60,611 nucleotides of DNA from Nitrospirota bacterium (GTDB lineage Bacteria > Nitrospirota > Nitrospiria > Nitrospirales > Nitrospiraceae), in assembly GCA_026387665.1 (NCBI GenBank), contig JAPLLG010000006.1:1-60611 (forward strand). The letters run 5' to 3'. How positions within the stretch are numbered: position 1 is the first letter of the stretch; every line of letters begins with the position of its first letter. Positions 44,005 to 51,868 of the stretch are shown in pieces. Both the position numbers and the translations under genes were made by a program. The notes below the pieces were generated by a model. It did not search any database, had not been told where the DNA came from, and was given only the letters and a program-made list of their open reading frames with translations.

Positions 44005-44079
44005 ATGACGACCAAGAAAGCAGCGCCCAAATCATATCATGAACTTCCACGCGAAATAAGAAATAATATTTCAATATAA
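44005..44079 (+). CDS. 24-residue micro-ORF related to the Lys/Ala microprotein
   Basis: ATG at 44005 behind AGGGGAGA opens 24 codons beginning MTTKKAAPK, which recalls the MATKKAAKK start of the frame at 43471. It then continues with unrelated, less basic residues up to TAA. It may be a decayed copy. The ribosome site is good but there is no other support. Confidence 0.25.
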   Translation: MTTKKAAPKSYHELPREIRNNISI

Positions 44080-44122
44080 TCAACGTCTTGGATGGCAAAC
44101 ACCAGAAAAGCCCGTTCAAATT

Positions 44123-44167
44123 GGCCTGGCTGGCCCCTCTGGTTTATTTGGTTTTTCTGGTCTGTTT
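44123..44167. repeat. Nonamer tandem repeat, five units
   Basis: Five 9-base units read GGCCTGGCT, GGCCCCTCT, GGTTTATTT, GGTTTTTCT, GGTCTGTTT. It lies about 37 bases beyond the stop of the SYLF pseudogene and has the same + strand orientation as the array at 44721. Confidence 0.7.
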
Positions 44168-44203
44168 AGTCGGTTCGGCAGGCTTCCAATCAGGCCAATG
44201 CTG

Positions 44204-44720
44204 CTATTGATGATCGCGCTTTGTGAATTTCGAACCTTCCAGCGTAACCCCGGCCATCAGTCCTCGCTGGCCGAAGATAAAGGCCAAGATAGATTCGCCC
44301 GCATTGGTAGTGTCCAACGAGGCATTGGCCCCAACCACAACGCCGGTGGCGTTGGCATCAATGCCCAATTCAAAGCCCTGACTCGCCTGGAATTTATCCA
44401 GGACCGGCTCTTTCATGAACATCAGGAGCAGCGACGTCTTCTGGACCCCGATCTGGGGGCCAAACGAAAGCCCCGCAAAATTGTCATAGCCCACCGTTTT
44501 CCCGGCGATTCGTAACACCCCGTCCCCATACTCAGCCCCGCCGATCAAGCCGGCCCGATACACAGCCGGGAAAACCAACATGCCCCTCGCTGAGGTCAAA
44601 ACGCCTTCGACCCCGCAACGTTCTCCGTGAGTTCTTTCTACACCCGATCCACATCGGCATCCATCGACTTCGCGTCCTGGTCTGAGTAGGTCCACGTATT
44701 TGATGAGGCGCAGCCGGGCC
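44204..44720 (-). pseudogene. SYLF-domain (YSC84-like) lipoprotein pseudogene
   Basis: The C-terminal part is a clear lipid-binding SYLF domain: TSARGMLVFPAVYRAGLIGG, then GYDNFAGLSFGPQIGVQKTS and AFIFGQRGLMAG. Upstream, the family continuation lies in another frame: GCASSNTWTYSDQDAKSMDADVDRV, a lipobox-like start, then a TAG at 44640-44638 where a tryptophan codon is expected, then KELTENVAGSKA. A one-base deletion near 44598-44602 shifts the frame into the remaining domain. A nonamer array abuts the 5' end and replaces the signal peptide region. Two independent lesions and the array make a functional protein unlikely. Confidence 0.75.
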
Positions 44721-44765
44721 CGTCTCTCTGGTCTGGCTGGTCTCTCTGGTTCATCTGGTAGAGTT
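44721..44765. repeat. Nonamer tandem repeat, five units, at the 5' end of the SYLF pseudogene
   Basis: Units read CGTCTCTCT, GGTCTGGCT, GGTCTCTCT, GGTTCATCT, GGTAGAGTT. With 44123-44167 it brackets the pseudogene in direct orientation. Confidence 0.7.
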
Positions 44766-44878
44766 TCCGGTCCGGCCAACAGGACAACCCACATAGGCCA
44801 ACCCGGACGTCTTCGCCCCGCCTCGCGTCAAAGAGACGAAGCCCTCGATGTAGGCAGCCTGGGCCACTCCCCTAACGA

Positions 44879-45064
44879 CTACCGATCCATAATGGCGTTC
44901 CGGCTTTCCTCGTTCATCTCCTTTTCCTCATCATGTTTAATGACTTTCTTGGTGGAGTCTTTCTTGCCCGTCTCCTGCTTTGTGGCCGGAGGAGGGGTGG
45001 AGGCAACGCAGCCGGTGAGGGTAAGCAAGAGTAGGGAGAGGGCTAACGCAGTCACCATGGACAT
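44879..45064 (-). CDS. Small predicted lipoprotein
   Basis: The 61-residue protein starts behind AAGGAGG and has a signal sequence ending in a lipobox (LTLTGC). The mature part after Cys19 is hydrophilic, with many Lys and Glu residues (KKDSTKKVIKHDEEKEMNE). It should be lipid-anchored in a membrane with a short charged tail. No family is recognised. It lies upstream of the SYLF pseudogene, in the same direction. Confidence 0.65.
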   Translation of the reverse strand: MSMVTALALSLLLLTLTGCVASTPPPATKQETGKKDSTKKVIKHDEEKEMNEESRNAIMDR

Positions 45065-45178
45065 AGGACCTCCTTGATTATAAGTGCGCGTGGCGTACCA
45101 AACTCGTCTCGCCCGAAAATTTCAGAACAGGTCGCGCATGGGGTACGCGTCTGCACCAATGAAGCCCTACTGACCTCC

Positions 45179-45205
45179 AACCAAATGAACCAGAGGAACC
45201 AACTC
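45179..45205. repeat. Short nonamer array (AACCANNNN)
   Basis: Three 9-base units read AACCAAATG, AACCAGAGG, AACCAACTC. This is the complement-orientation form of the GGTCT/GGTT nonamers seen at 44123 and 44721. Confidence 0.5.
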
Positions 45206-45288
45206 ACCCCACCGCGCCATTCGCGCTCTTCTCGCCCTCAGTCTCCAGCGCCGTCGCTCGTCGTTCGCAACCGGCGCTTCGCGTCTGC

Positions 45289-46089
45289 TCACACCTGCGA
45301 CAGCAGGCGGACTTCCTGTTGCGGGAACGGAATCTCAATCTGGGCTGCGCGGAACCGTTCGATGATGGCCTGGTTCAATTCCCCTTGCACCTTCACGAAA
45401 TTGCCGACCGAGGTCCAGGGGGCAATAGAGATCGTAATGGCCGAGTCGCCCAGTTGGGAGATCCCAACCACGGGGGCCGGGTCCGTGAAGACGGAGGGAT
45501 TCTGATCCAGGATCTCGCGCACCAGCGCCAGCGCCTCGGTCAGGTTCGTGCGATAGGCCACGCCGACTTGCAGATGGAGTTGGCGGATCGTGCCGAAGTT
45601 GTGCAGGATCTCCCCCACCACTTTGCGGTTGGGCAGCACGATGCGCGAGCGATCAGGATGCAGGAGCGTCGTCGAAAAAATCCCGATGGCCACGACATCA
45701 CCCTGCACACCCAGGATCGAGATATGCTCCCCCACCCGGTAGGGTTTGGTGAAAATAATCGAAAACCCCGCCACGAGGTTACTCAACACCCCTTGCAGCG
45801 CCAACCCGACGCCGAGTCCGGCCACCCCGATCCCAGCGAGCAGCGGCGCAATATGCACGCCCAACTGGCCCAATGCCGCCATCGTCGCAAAAAGCAGGAT
45901 CACGATCTGCACGGCCTTCGACAACAGCATCCGGACCGGCGGCTCCATATCCTGGCGATCCAACCACCGCTGCGTCAGCCTGCCGGCCCAGCGGGCCGCC
46001 AGCACACCGGCCACAAACACGATCGCCGCGCCCATCACCTGAAACCCGTAGTGGATGACGTATTGCTTCAGGGAATCCATTCCCGGCAT
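45289..46089 (-). CDS. MscS family mechanosensitive channel
   Basis: The 266-residue protein has three N-terminal helices. The third has the glycine/alanine-rich pore pattern GIGVAGLGVGLALQGVLSNLVAG, followed by the beta domain (FTKPYRVGEHISILGVQGDV, IVLPNRKV) and the C-terminal alpha/beta domain. Length is close to E. coli MscS. It should open on membrane tension to release solutes. It stands alone, with about 170 bases of non-coding DNA upstream. Confidence 0.92.
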   Translation of the reverse strand: MPGMDSLKQYVIHYGFQVMGAAIVFVAGVLAARWAGRLTQRWLDRQDMEPPVRMLLSKAVQIVILLFATMAALGQLGVHIAPLLAGIGVAGLGVGLALQGVLSNLVAGFSIIFTKPYRVGEHISILGVQGDVVAIGIFSTTLLHPDRSRIVLPNRKVVGEILHNFGTIRQLHLQVGVAYRTNLTEALALVREILDQNPSVFTDPAPVVGISQLGDSAITISIAPWTSVGNFVKVQGELNQAIIERFRAAQIEIPFPQQEVRLLSQV

Positions 46090-46261
46090 CGCGCACCTCC
46101 TCTAGCAGAACAGTGAAAAACTATTGATGACTTAGTGAATCGCAGAATGTACGTGATCGAAGACGGTCCCGGCAGAGCCAACAGGTTGTCACACTCGACA
46201 CAACGGCAGGAGTATAGCGGTCTTCAGCGAAAAAGGCTCCCGGTCCATGTTCTCCCTGCGC

Positions 46262-46822
46262 CTATTTCATCTTAGAGGGCAGCGTGATCGTCCTGCCGGC
46301 CACCATGAAAGTGCCCTTCCCGCGATGGTGGATCGTCCGGGGATTTTTCTTGGAGGGATCGATCCAGGCTTTGATAACCTCAAGAATGAAGATGTTGTAT
46401 TGGCCCGCCAGCCTCATATCCACGACCTGGCACTCGAGATTGGCATAGCACTCGTCGATGAGCGGCGCCTTCACGCGGGACGCAGGCACCGGCGTCAGGC
46501 CAAACTTCTTGAACTTGTCAGTCCTGCGCCCCGACGTGTTGCCGCAGCCCACCACCTGCGCCGCCAACTCCACCGTCGGGATGTTGATCACGCATTCCTT
46601 CGCCGCCGTCAGCAGGTTGAACGAATGGTTCCGGTTGCTGATCACGCAGCCCACCAGCGGCGGCTCGAACTCGATCATCATGTGCCACGACTGGGCCATG
46701 ATGTTGGCCTTCCCTTTGCCAGCGGTCGTGACCAGCACGACCGGCCCAGGCTCAAGCAAGCGATAGACCTTCGACAAGGGAAGGGACTTTTTCACCATTG
46801 CTGTCTTGCTGTCACGTTTCAT
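46262..46822 (-). CDS. Flavin reductase family protein (FMN-binding split barrel)
   Basis: The 186-residue protein has the DIM6/NTAB-type flavin reductase pattern. PGPVVLVTTAGKGKANIMAQSWHM binds flavin near the N-terminus, NHSFNLLTAAKECVINIP lies in the middle, and a GNTSGRRTDKF loop is seen near residue 94. Such enzymes reduce FMN with NAD(P)H or simply bind it. No partner monooxygenase is next to it. Codon use is like the neighbours. Confidence 0.85.
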   Translation of the reverse strand: MKRDSKTAMVKKSLPLSKVYRLLEPGPVVLVTTAGKGKANIMAQSWHMMIEFEPPLVGCVISNRNHSFNLLTAAKECVINIPTVELAAQVVGCGNTSGRRTDKFKKFGLTPVPASRVKAPLIDECYANLECQVVDMRLAGQYNIFILEVIKAWIDPSKKNPRTIHHRGKGTFMVAGRTITLPSKMK

Positions 46823-46861
46823 TGGCTAAACCCAGATGATCTTATCCCTCTGTCTCTCAGA

Positions 46862-48145
46862 TCAATGTCCTCTATCAAGGAGGATAGCGACAAGCATGTC
46901 GCTCATGACATTTACGCCGGAGCGGGCTCGCGCGATGATCCAATCCACGGTCATGATGAGGGGGATGGCGGCGACGATGACGGGGGCCGGCAGGCCCGCG
47001 GCGGAGAGGACGAGCGGCAGCACGATCAGCCCTGCTTCGGGGATGCCGGCCACGCCAGCCCCTGCGATGATCGAGGCTGCGACGATCAGTAGCTGATTCG
47101 CCATCGGCAGGTCGAAGCCCAGCGCCTGGGCGAGAAAGAGCGCAGCCATCGCTTCGTAGAGGGTGATGCCGTCGTTGTTGAGGTTCGTGCCGATGCAGGC
47201 GGCGAGGCGCGCCGATTGCGGCGAGACCTGCATGCGGTCGAGACACCGGAGTGTGACCGGCACGGTGGCAAGGCTGCTGTTGCAGGACATGGCGGTCATG
47301 ATCGCGTCGGCCCCCTGCCCCAGATAGACCTTGGGCGACTTCTTCCCCACCAGCCAGGCGACGAGCGGATAGTAGAGGAGCCCATGGACGGCAAGCCCCG
47401 CGAGCATGGCAGCGAGGAAGATCCAGAGAACGGAGAACACGCCGATGCCAGATTTGCCGACGACCTGCGCAACGACGCCGAAGACGGCGAGCGGCACGGC
47501 AAGGATGATCCACCCGAGGATCTGCACCAACCAGCCATAGACTCGCTCGATCGTCCGCGCGAGGGCCTGGACCACCCCGCTCTCGTGGGCTGCATGGCTC
47601 AGCAGACGGCGCAGCATGATGCCCAGGACCAGCGCAAGGAGGACGACGCCGATGATGTTGTTGCTGGAAAAGGGCGCCATGATGGTGCGGGGAATATAGA
47701 AGGCGAGGTATTCGAGCGGGCTCTGCGCGCCGGCCTGCACCGTCGCGAGCTGGCCCGCCGATGGCTTGGCACCCGGCACGTAATGCAGCAACTCGTCGAC
47801 GTGGCCGACCCAGGCCAGGCCCGGCTGCCAGGTGTTCATGATCACGAGGCCGATCGCCATGGCAACGGAGACGTTGACGAGACAGATGATAAGCAGCTTG
47901 CCCCCCTGGCGAAGCGGGAGGCTGGCGCGAATGAGCGCATCGAGGATCGCGAAGAAGATGAGCGGAATGGCGAGGGTCTTGAGCAGGGTGACGACGAACA
48001 GGCCGAGCTTGCCCAGCTGCTCGTTGCGCAGGCCGCCCCAATAGGGCTCCTGCCCGAAGATCGTTCCCAGCAGCGCGCCGCAGGCCACGGCGATGAGCAC
48101 TTGCGTATAGAGCGGCAGAAGAATCCAGCGTTGTGTTGTCTGCAT
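46862..48145 (-). CDS. Dicarboxylate/amino acid:cation symporter (DAACS family)
   Basis: From ATG 48145 the protein has 427 residues and eight membrane helices plus re-entrant loops. Hallmarks are AMSCNSSLATVPVTL (the serine-rich hairpin tip), CIGTNLNNDGITLYEAMAALF, the substrate/sodium motif, and VDWIIARARSGVNVMSD near the C-terminus with the arginine that often selects acidic substrates. It probably imports C4-dicarboxylates, glutamate or aspartate with H+ or Na+. An in-frame start 17 codons earlier (48196) has no better ribosome site. Confidence 0.9.
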   Translation of the reverse strand: MQTTQRWILLPLYTQVLIAVACGALLGTIFGQEPYWGGLRNEQLGKLGLFVVTLLKTLAIPLIFFAILDALIRASLPLRQGGKLLIICLVNVSVAMAIGLVIMNTWQPGLAWVGHVDELLHYVPGAKPSAGQLATVQAGAQSPLEYLAFYIPRTIMAPFSSNNIIGVVLLALVLGIMLRRLLSHAAHESGVVQALARTIERVYGWLVQILGWIILAVPLAVFGVVAQVVGKSGIGVFSVLWIFLAAMLAGLAVHGLLYYPLVAWLVGKKSPKVYLGQGADAIMTAMSCNSSLATVPVTLRCLDRMQVSPQSARLAACIGTNLNNDGITLYEAMAALFLAQALGFDLPMANQLLIVAASIIAGAGVAGIPEAGLIVLPLVLSAAGLPAPVIVAAIPLIMTVDWIIARARSGVNVMSDMLVAILLDRGH

Positions 48146-48203
48146 GGTGGTCTCGTGTGGCCGCGGCAGAATACCCCTTTCCTCAGGGGAAAGCATCTTG
48201 GGG

Positions 48204-48231
48204 GACGTGAAAGGTGAGACGTGAGAGGTGA
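48204..48231. repeat. Heptamer tandem array (GACGTGA/AAGGTGA)
   Basis: Four 7-base units read GACGTGA, AAGGTGA, GACGTGA, GAGGTGA. It lies between the DAACS and plsY genes, and no complementary arm was found. Confidence 0.55.
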
Positions 48232-48338
48232 ACCGTAGAGGAAATGTTACGACGGCCAGCGATGTTGGCTCTACTGCGCCCGTCGAGCAAGGGCCTTCTC
48301 AGGCCGCGCGCTCCGGGAGCAAAGGACCAATACCGCTG

Positions 48339-48950
48339 TCAGTTCTTCCGTTCCCCTATTTTGCTCTCCGTCCCCTTCCAGAGCCTCTCGATGTTCCCCC
48401 GGTGCTTCATCACGATGAGACTGCTGACGATGACGGAGAAGAACACGAACTCCACGGTTGGATGGACCAAAACCGCGATGAGGGGAAAGAGTGCGAAGGC
48501 TGTGAGTGCCCCGCCGGAGGAATAGCGCCAGAGGGCGACGGCGCCAAGCCAGGTACATAACAAGATGAAGCCGATGAGTGGGGCCACGCCGAGGACTGAG
48601 CCAAGGGCTGTCGCCACTCCCTTGCCGCCGGTGAATCCGAGAAAGGGCGAACAGAGGTGCCCGAGGATCGGCGCGAGCGCCACGAGCAGAATGGTCCATT
48701 CGTCTTGCAGCACCTGATTCGCCGCGCAACCCATCGCCCAGCCCTTGCCCATGTCCCCGATCAAGGTCAGGATGCCGGCCTTTTTTCCGGACACGCGCAG
48801 GACATTGGTGAAGCCGACGTTCTTACTCCCGACCGTGCGAGGATCCGGCAGGCCCATCGCCTTCGACACCACCACGCCGAATGGCACAGCCCCCAGCAGA
48901 TAGCCGACAATCACGAGCAATACGAAGAGTTCTTGATGGTCCATGTACAT
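48339..48950 (-). CDS. plsY: Glycerol-3-phosphate acyltransferase PlsY
   Basis: The 203-residue membrane protein has the PlsY motifs: AVPFGVVVSK in the first helix pair, GSKNVGFTNVLR (motif with the phosphate-binding Ser/Asn/Arg set), and GHLCSPFLGFTGGKGVATALG in mid-protein. It transfers acyl groups from acyl-phosphate to glycerol-3-phosphate, the first step of phospholipid synthesis. The next upstream gene in the same direction, pgsA, acts later in the same pathway. A family-1 palindrome separates them. Confidence 0.95.
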   Translation of the reverse strand: MYMDHQELFVLLVIVGYLLGAVPFGVVVSKAMGLPDPRTVGSKNVGFTNVLRVSGKKAGILTLIGDMGKGWAMGCAANQVLQDEWTILLVALAPILGHLCSPFLGFTGGKGVATALGSVLGVAPLIGFILLCTWLGAVALWRYSSGGALTAFALFPLIAVLVHPTVEFVFFSVIVSSLIVMKHRGNIERLWKGTESKIGERKN

Positions 48951-48981
48951 TGAGCGCGCTTACAGAATGTTCAAACTGGCA

Positions 48982-49101
48982 GGATGCTCAAAAAGTCCAT
49001 CCAGCAAGGCCGCAGCGAGTGAAGGGCCGAGGCGTACCCTTTAGGGTACGTTGAGGGTCTGAACGATGCGAGAACGAAGCTGGTGGGCTTTTTCAGCATC
49101 C
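48982..49101. repeat. Palindromic element, family 1, copy C (after pgsA)
   Basis: Outer stem GGATGCT/AGCATCC and AAAAAG/CTTTTT enclose CCAGCAAGGCCGCAG, GGCGTACCCT, GGGTACGTTGAGG and GAGAACGAAGCTGG. It starts 2 bases after the pgsA stop codon on the - strand. Confidence 0.85.
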
Positions 49102-49103
49102 GG

Positions 49104-49709
49104 TCAAAGTCCCTTGGCTACGACCTGCTTCCAGAAACTCCACACATACTGCCCACCGGAAATATAGCCCAGCACCAGCGACAGATAGAGCGTGGCGATG
49201 CCGGCCAGGTGCAGATTGCCGAAGTCGGACAAGAAGGTGCCTTCGAGGATCAAGAGCACGATCGCCACGACTTGCAGCGCCATCTTGTACTTGCCCGTCG
49301 TCTCAGCCGAAATCACCATCCCTTCGCTGGCGGCAATGGCGCGGATGCCTGTGACCGCCACCTCGCGCGCAATGATCAAAATCGCGGCCAAGGCGCTCAC
49401 GCGGTCGACATTGACCAGGAGAATCAGGGCGGAGAGGACCAACAGCTTATCGGCGATAGGATCGAGCAGCTTCCCGAGTATGGTGACTTGGCCGTTCCGG
49501 CGGGCCAGATACCCATCCAAGAGATCGGTGACCGCTGCGATGACGAAGATGAGGGCCGCACTGAGGGATCGGTCCGGAGTCGGCGTGGCAAAGAGCACCA
49601 CGAAGACAGGGATCAAGAGGATGCGGGTGAGCGTAATGAAGTTCGGGAGGTTGAACGACTCTTGTCCGACCAATTTCCATGCTGCCGGCATGCGACTCAT
49701 CTGCGACAC
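49104..49709 (-). CDS. pgsA: CDP-diacylglycerol-glycerol-3-phosphate 3-phosphatidyltransferase
   Basis: The 201-residue membrane protein carries the CDP-alcohol phosphotransferase signature DLLDGYLARRNGQVTILG-KLLDPIAD, with four aspartates binding the metals. It makes phosphatidylglycerol phosphate from CDP-diacylglycerol. FNLPNFITLTRILLIP at the N-terminus is typical of PgsA rather than of phosphatidylserine or cardiolipin synthases. Several start codons are possible within the first seven residues. Confidence 0.93.
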   Translation of the reverse strand: MSQMSRMPAAWKLVGQESFNLPNFITLTRILLIPVFVVLFATPTPDRSLSAALIFVIAAVTDLLDGYLARRNGQVTILGKLLDPIADKLLVLSALILLVNVDRVSALAAILIIAREVAVTGIRAIAASEGMVISAETTGKYKMALQVVAIVLLILEGTFLSDFGNLHLAGIATLYLSLVLGYISGGQYVWSFWKQVVAKGL

Positions 49710-49763
49710 GCTCCATTTGCTGACCCCAACAGACTATTGAGGCCCCAGAGAAGACCGCCCATC

Positions 49764-49885
49764 AGGGTGCTCAAACAGTTCGTCCAGCAAGGCCGCAGGC
49801 GAGTCGAAACCAGAGGCGTACCCTCTGGGTACGTTGAGGATTTCGATGAGCCAAGAACGAAGCTGGCGGACTGTTTCAGCACCCT
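49764..49885. repeat. Palindromic element, family 1, copy D (after kdsD)
   Basis: Outer stem AGGGTGCT/AGCACCCT and AAACAGT/ACTGTTT differ from other copies but pair fully. The loop blocks are conserved. It starts 1 base after the kdsD stop codon. A spurious open frame crosses it on the - strand. Confidence 0.85.
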
Positions 49886-49886
49886 A

Positions 49887-50915
49887 CTATACAATGCCGT
49901 GCTTGAGCAGATCATGTAGATGCACGACCCCGACGATGCGTTTGGCATTTTCTGCGACGACGAGCGTGGTAATGGAGTAGCGCTCCATCATTTCGACCGC
50001 CTTGGCTGCCAGTTCATCCGGCCCGATCAGTTTGGGATGGCGCGAGGCCAGCGACCCGGCTGTGCCCTTGGAAAAATTACCGCCCTGCTGGATGAACCGA
50101 CGCAGGTCTCCGTCTGTAATGATGCCCACCAGTGCGCCGGCTCGATTGACGACCGTCGTCATGCCGAGTTTCTTGGCCGACATTTCCAGCAAAGCTGCCG
50201 ACGTTGAGGCCGTCTCGTTCACTTGCGGCAACTCCCCCCCGACATGCATCACGTCCCGCACCTTCACCAGTAACCGGCGTCCCAACGTGCCGCCTGGATG
50301 GAACTGCGCAAAGTCATGCTCCTTGAAGCCGCGCTTTTCAAGCAAGGCCACGGCCAAGGCGTCGCCCATCGCCAGGGTCGCGGTCGTGCTCGCCGTTGGC
50401 GCCAACCCCATGGGGCAGGCCTCTTCGGCGACGGACACGTCCAGCGCCACATCGCTCGTCTTGGCCAGGGTCGACCCCATGCGGCCGACGATCGCCACGA
50501 CAGGGATGCTCATCCGCTCCATAAAGGGCAGGAGCTGCAGAATTTCCTGGGTCTCTCCGCTGTTCGAAATCGCAATGAGCACATCGCCTCGCGCCAACAT
50601 GCCCAGATCCCCGTGGAGTCCTTCAGCCGGATGGAGAAAGAAGGAGGGCGTCCCGGTGCTGGCCATCGTGGCAGCGATCTTCTGCCCGATCAAACCGGAC
50701 TTGCCCATGCCAGAGACCACGACCTTGCCCTTGCACTGATAGAGCAGGTCTACGGCAGTTGAGAACGCGCCATCGAGACGCGGCACCATAGCCTGAACCG
50801 CGCGAGCCTCGATCTCCAATACGCGCCGGCCAACCTCAAGGCTAGTCCTGCCTTTTACGGTCACAGACTTGACGCCATTCGGCTTGGTTATTTTCTGGGT
50901 TGTGACGCGTCGCAT
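49887..50915 (-). CDS. kdsD: Arabinose-5-phosphate isomerase (SIS + two CBS domains)
   Basis: The 342-residue protein has an N-terminal SIS domain ([31 protein letters not shown]) and two C-terminal CBS domains ([13 protein letters not shown] and the [21 protein letters not shown] elements). It interconverts ribulose-5-phosphate and arabinose-5-phosphate, the first step of KDO synthesis for LPS. Its start overlaps the end of kdsA by 28 bases, so the two genes are co-expressed. The KDO-8-phosphate phosphatase gene kdsC is not adjacent. Confidence 0.94.
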   Translation of the reverse strand: MRRVTTQKITKPNGVKSVTVKGRTSLEVGRRVLEIEARAVQAMVPRLDGAFSTAVDLLYQCKGKVVVSGMGKSGLIGQKIAATMASTGTPSFFLHPAEGLHGDLGMLARGDVLIAISNSGETQEILQLLPFMERMSIPVVAIVGRMGSTLAKTSDVALDVSVAEEACPMGLAPTASTTATLAMGDALAVALLEKRGFKEHDFAQFHPGGTLGRRLLVKVRDVMHVGGELPQVNETASTSAALLEMSAKKLGMTTVVNRAGALVGIITDGDLRRFIQQGGNFSKGTAGSLASRHPKLIGPDELAAKAVEMMERYSITTLVVAENAKRIVGVVHLHDLLKHGIV

Positions 50916-51715
50916 ATCCGTAGGACCCGTTCTAGCAAAGTTTTGAGTTGATGGAGCGGCACCATATTGGGTCCGTCCGAAAGGGCCTCGTCCGGATTGG
51001 GATGGACTTCCATGAAGAAGCCATCGACGCCCGCACCGGCTGCCGCGCAGGCCAGGGGCTCGACGAATTCGCGCTGGCCGCTTGATTTGGTACCCCCGCC
51101 GCCCGGCAACTGCACACTATGGGTCGCATCAAAAACCACCGGATAGCCGAAGCTCCGTAGAACCGGGAACGAGCGCATGTCCACGACGAGATTGTTGTAG
51201 CCGAACGACGAGCCTCGTTCGGTCAGGATGATCCGCGTGTTTCCCGACTCCTCCACTTTCTTCACCGCATTGCCCATCTCCAGAGGCGAGAGGAACTGGC
51301 CCTTCTTCACGTTCACAACCTTGCCGGTCTTGGCCGCCGCGATGAGCAAGTCAGTCTGCCGGCAGAGGAAGGCGGGAATCTGGAGCACGTCCACGATCTT
51401 CCCTGCCTCAGTCGCCTGCTCTTCCGTATGGACGTCCGTCAGGATCGGAAGGCCCAGCTGATCCTTGACCTTCTTCAGCACTGCCAGGCCCTTTTCAAGG
51501 CCGGGTCCGCGGTAGGAATTGATGGAGGTCCGGTTGGCTTTATCGAAGGAGGACTTGAAGATGTAAGGCATGTCCAGAGACTTGGCAATTTCCGCGATGC
51601 GCGCCGCCGTCTCCAGCACCAGCGATTCGCTCTCGATGACACAGGGCCCGGCAATCAAAAACGGCCGATGCCCAGCCCCGACTGTGAAGTTTCCTATCTC
51701 GACTTCGTGTGCCAT
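50888..51715 (-). CDS. kdsA: 3-deoxy-8-phosphooctulonate synthase
   Basis: The 275-residue protein is a full-length KDO-8-phosphate synthase: [11 protein letters not shown] near the start, [22 protein letters not shown], and [12 protein letters not shown] with the HSVQ element. It condenses phosphoenolpyruvate with arabinose-5-phosphate. It overlaps kdsD, which makes its substrate, and lies downstream of pyrG, with a family-1 palindrome between pyrG and kdsA. Confidence 0.96.
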   Translation of the reverse strand: MAHEVEIGNFTVGAGHRPFLIAGPCVIESESLVLETAARIAEIAKSLDMPYIFKSSFDKANRTSINSYRGPGLEKGLAVLKKVKDQLGLPILTDVHTEEQATEAGKIVDVLQIPAFLCRQTDLLIAAAKTGKVVNVKKGQFLSPLEMGNAVKKVEESGNTRIILTERGSSFGYNNLVVDMRSFPVLRSFGYPVVFDATHSVQLPGGGGTKSSGQREFVEPLACAAAGAGVDGFFMEVHPNPDEALSDGPNMVPLHQLKTLLERVLRICDASQPRK

Positions 51716-51742
51716 AGTTTTTATGTTCTTCCAACTTCCCGT

Positions 51743-51865
51743 GAGATGCTCAAACCAGTCTTGTAGCGAGGCTGCAGGCGAGTCGAAACCGGAGGCGTAC
51801 CCTCACGGGTACGTTGAGGATTTCGACGACCCGAGAACGAAGCTGAAAGCTGGTTTCAGCATCTC
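51743..51865. repeat. Palindromic element, family 1, copy E (after pyrG)
   Basis: Outer stem GAGATGCT/AGCATCTC and AAACCAG/CTGGTTT, with an inner TCGAAA/TTTCGA stem. The central GGCGTACCCT and GGGTACGTTGAGG blocks are conserved, while the CCAGC...GCTGG pair of other copies is lost on both sides (TAGC and GCTGA). It starts 3 bases after the pyrG stop. Confidence 0.8.
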
Positions 51866-51868
51866 GCC

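Noticed and set aside
49697-49948. - strand open frame of 83 codons
   Set aside because: It is the translation of family-1 palindrome copy D and resembles the false N-terminus from copy B, so it is repeat-encoded rather than a gene.
48982-51865. CRISPR-like repeated units
   Set aside because: The copies are 700-1900 bases apart, palindromic over their whole length and placed between housekeeping genes. There are no spacers or cas genes.
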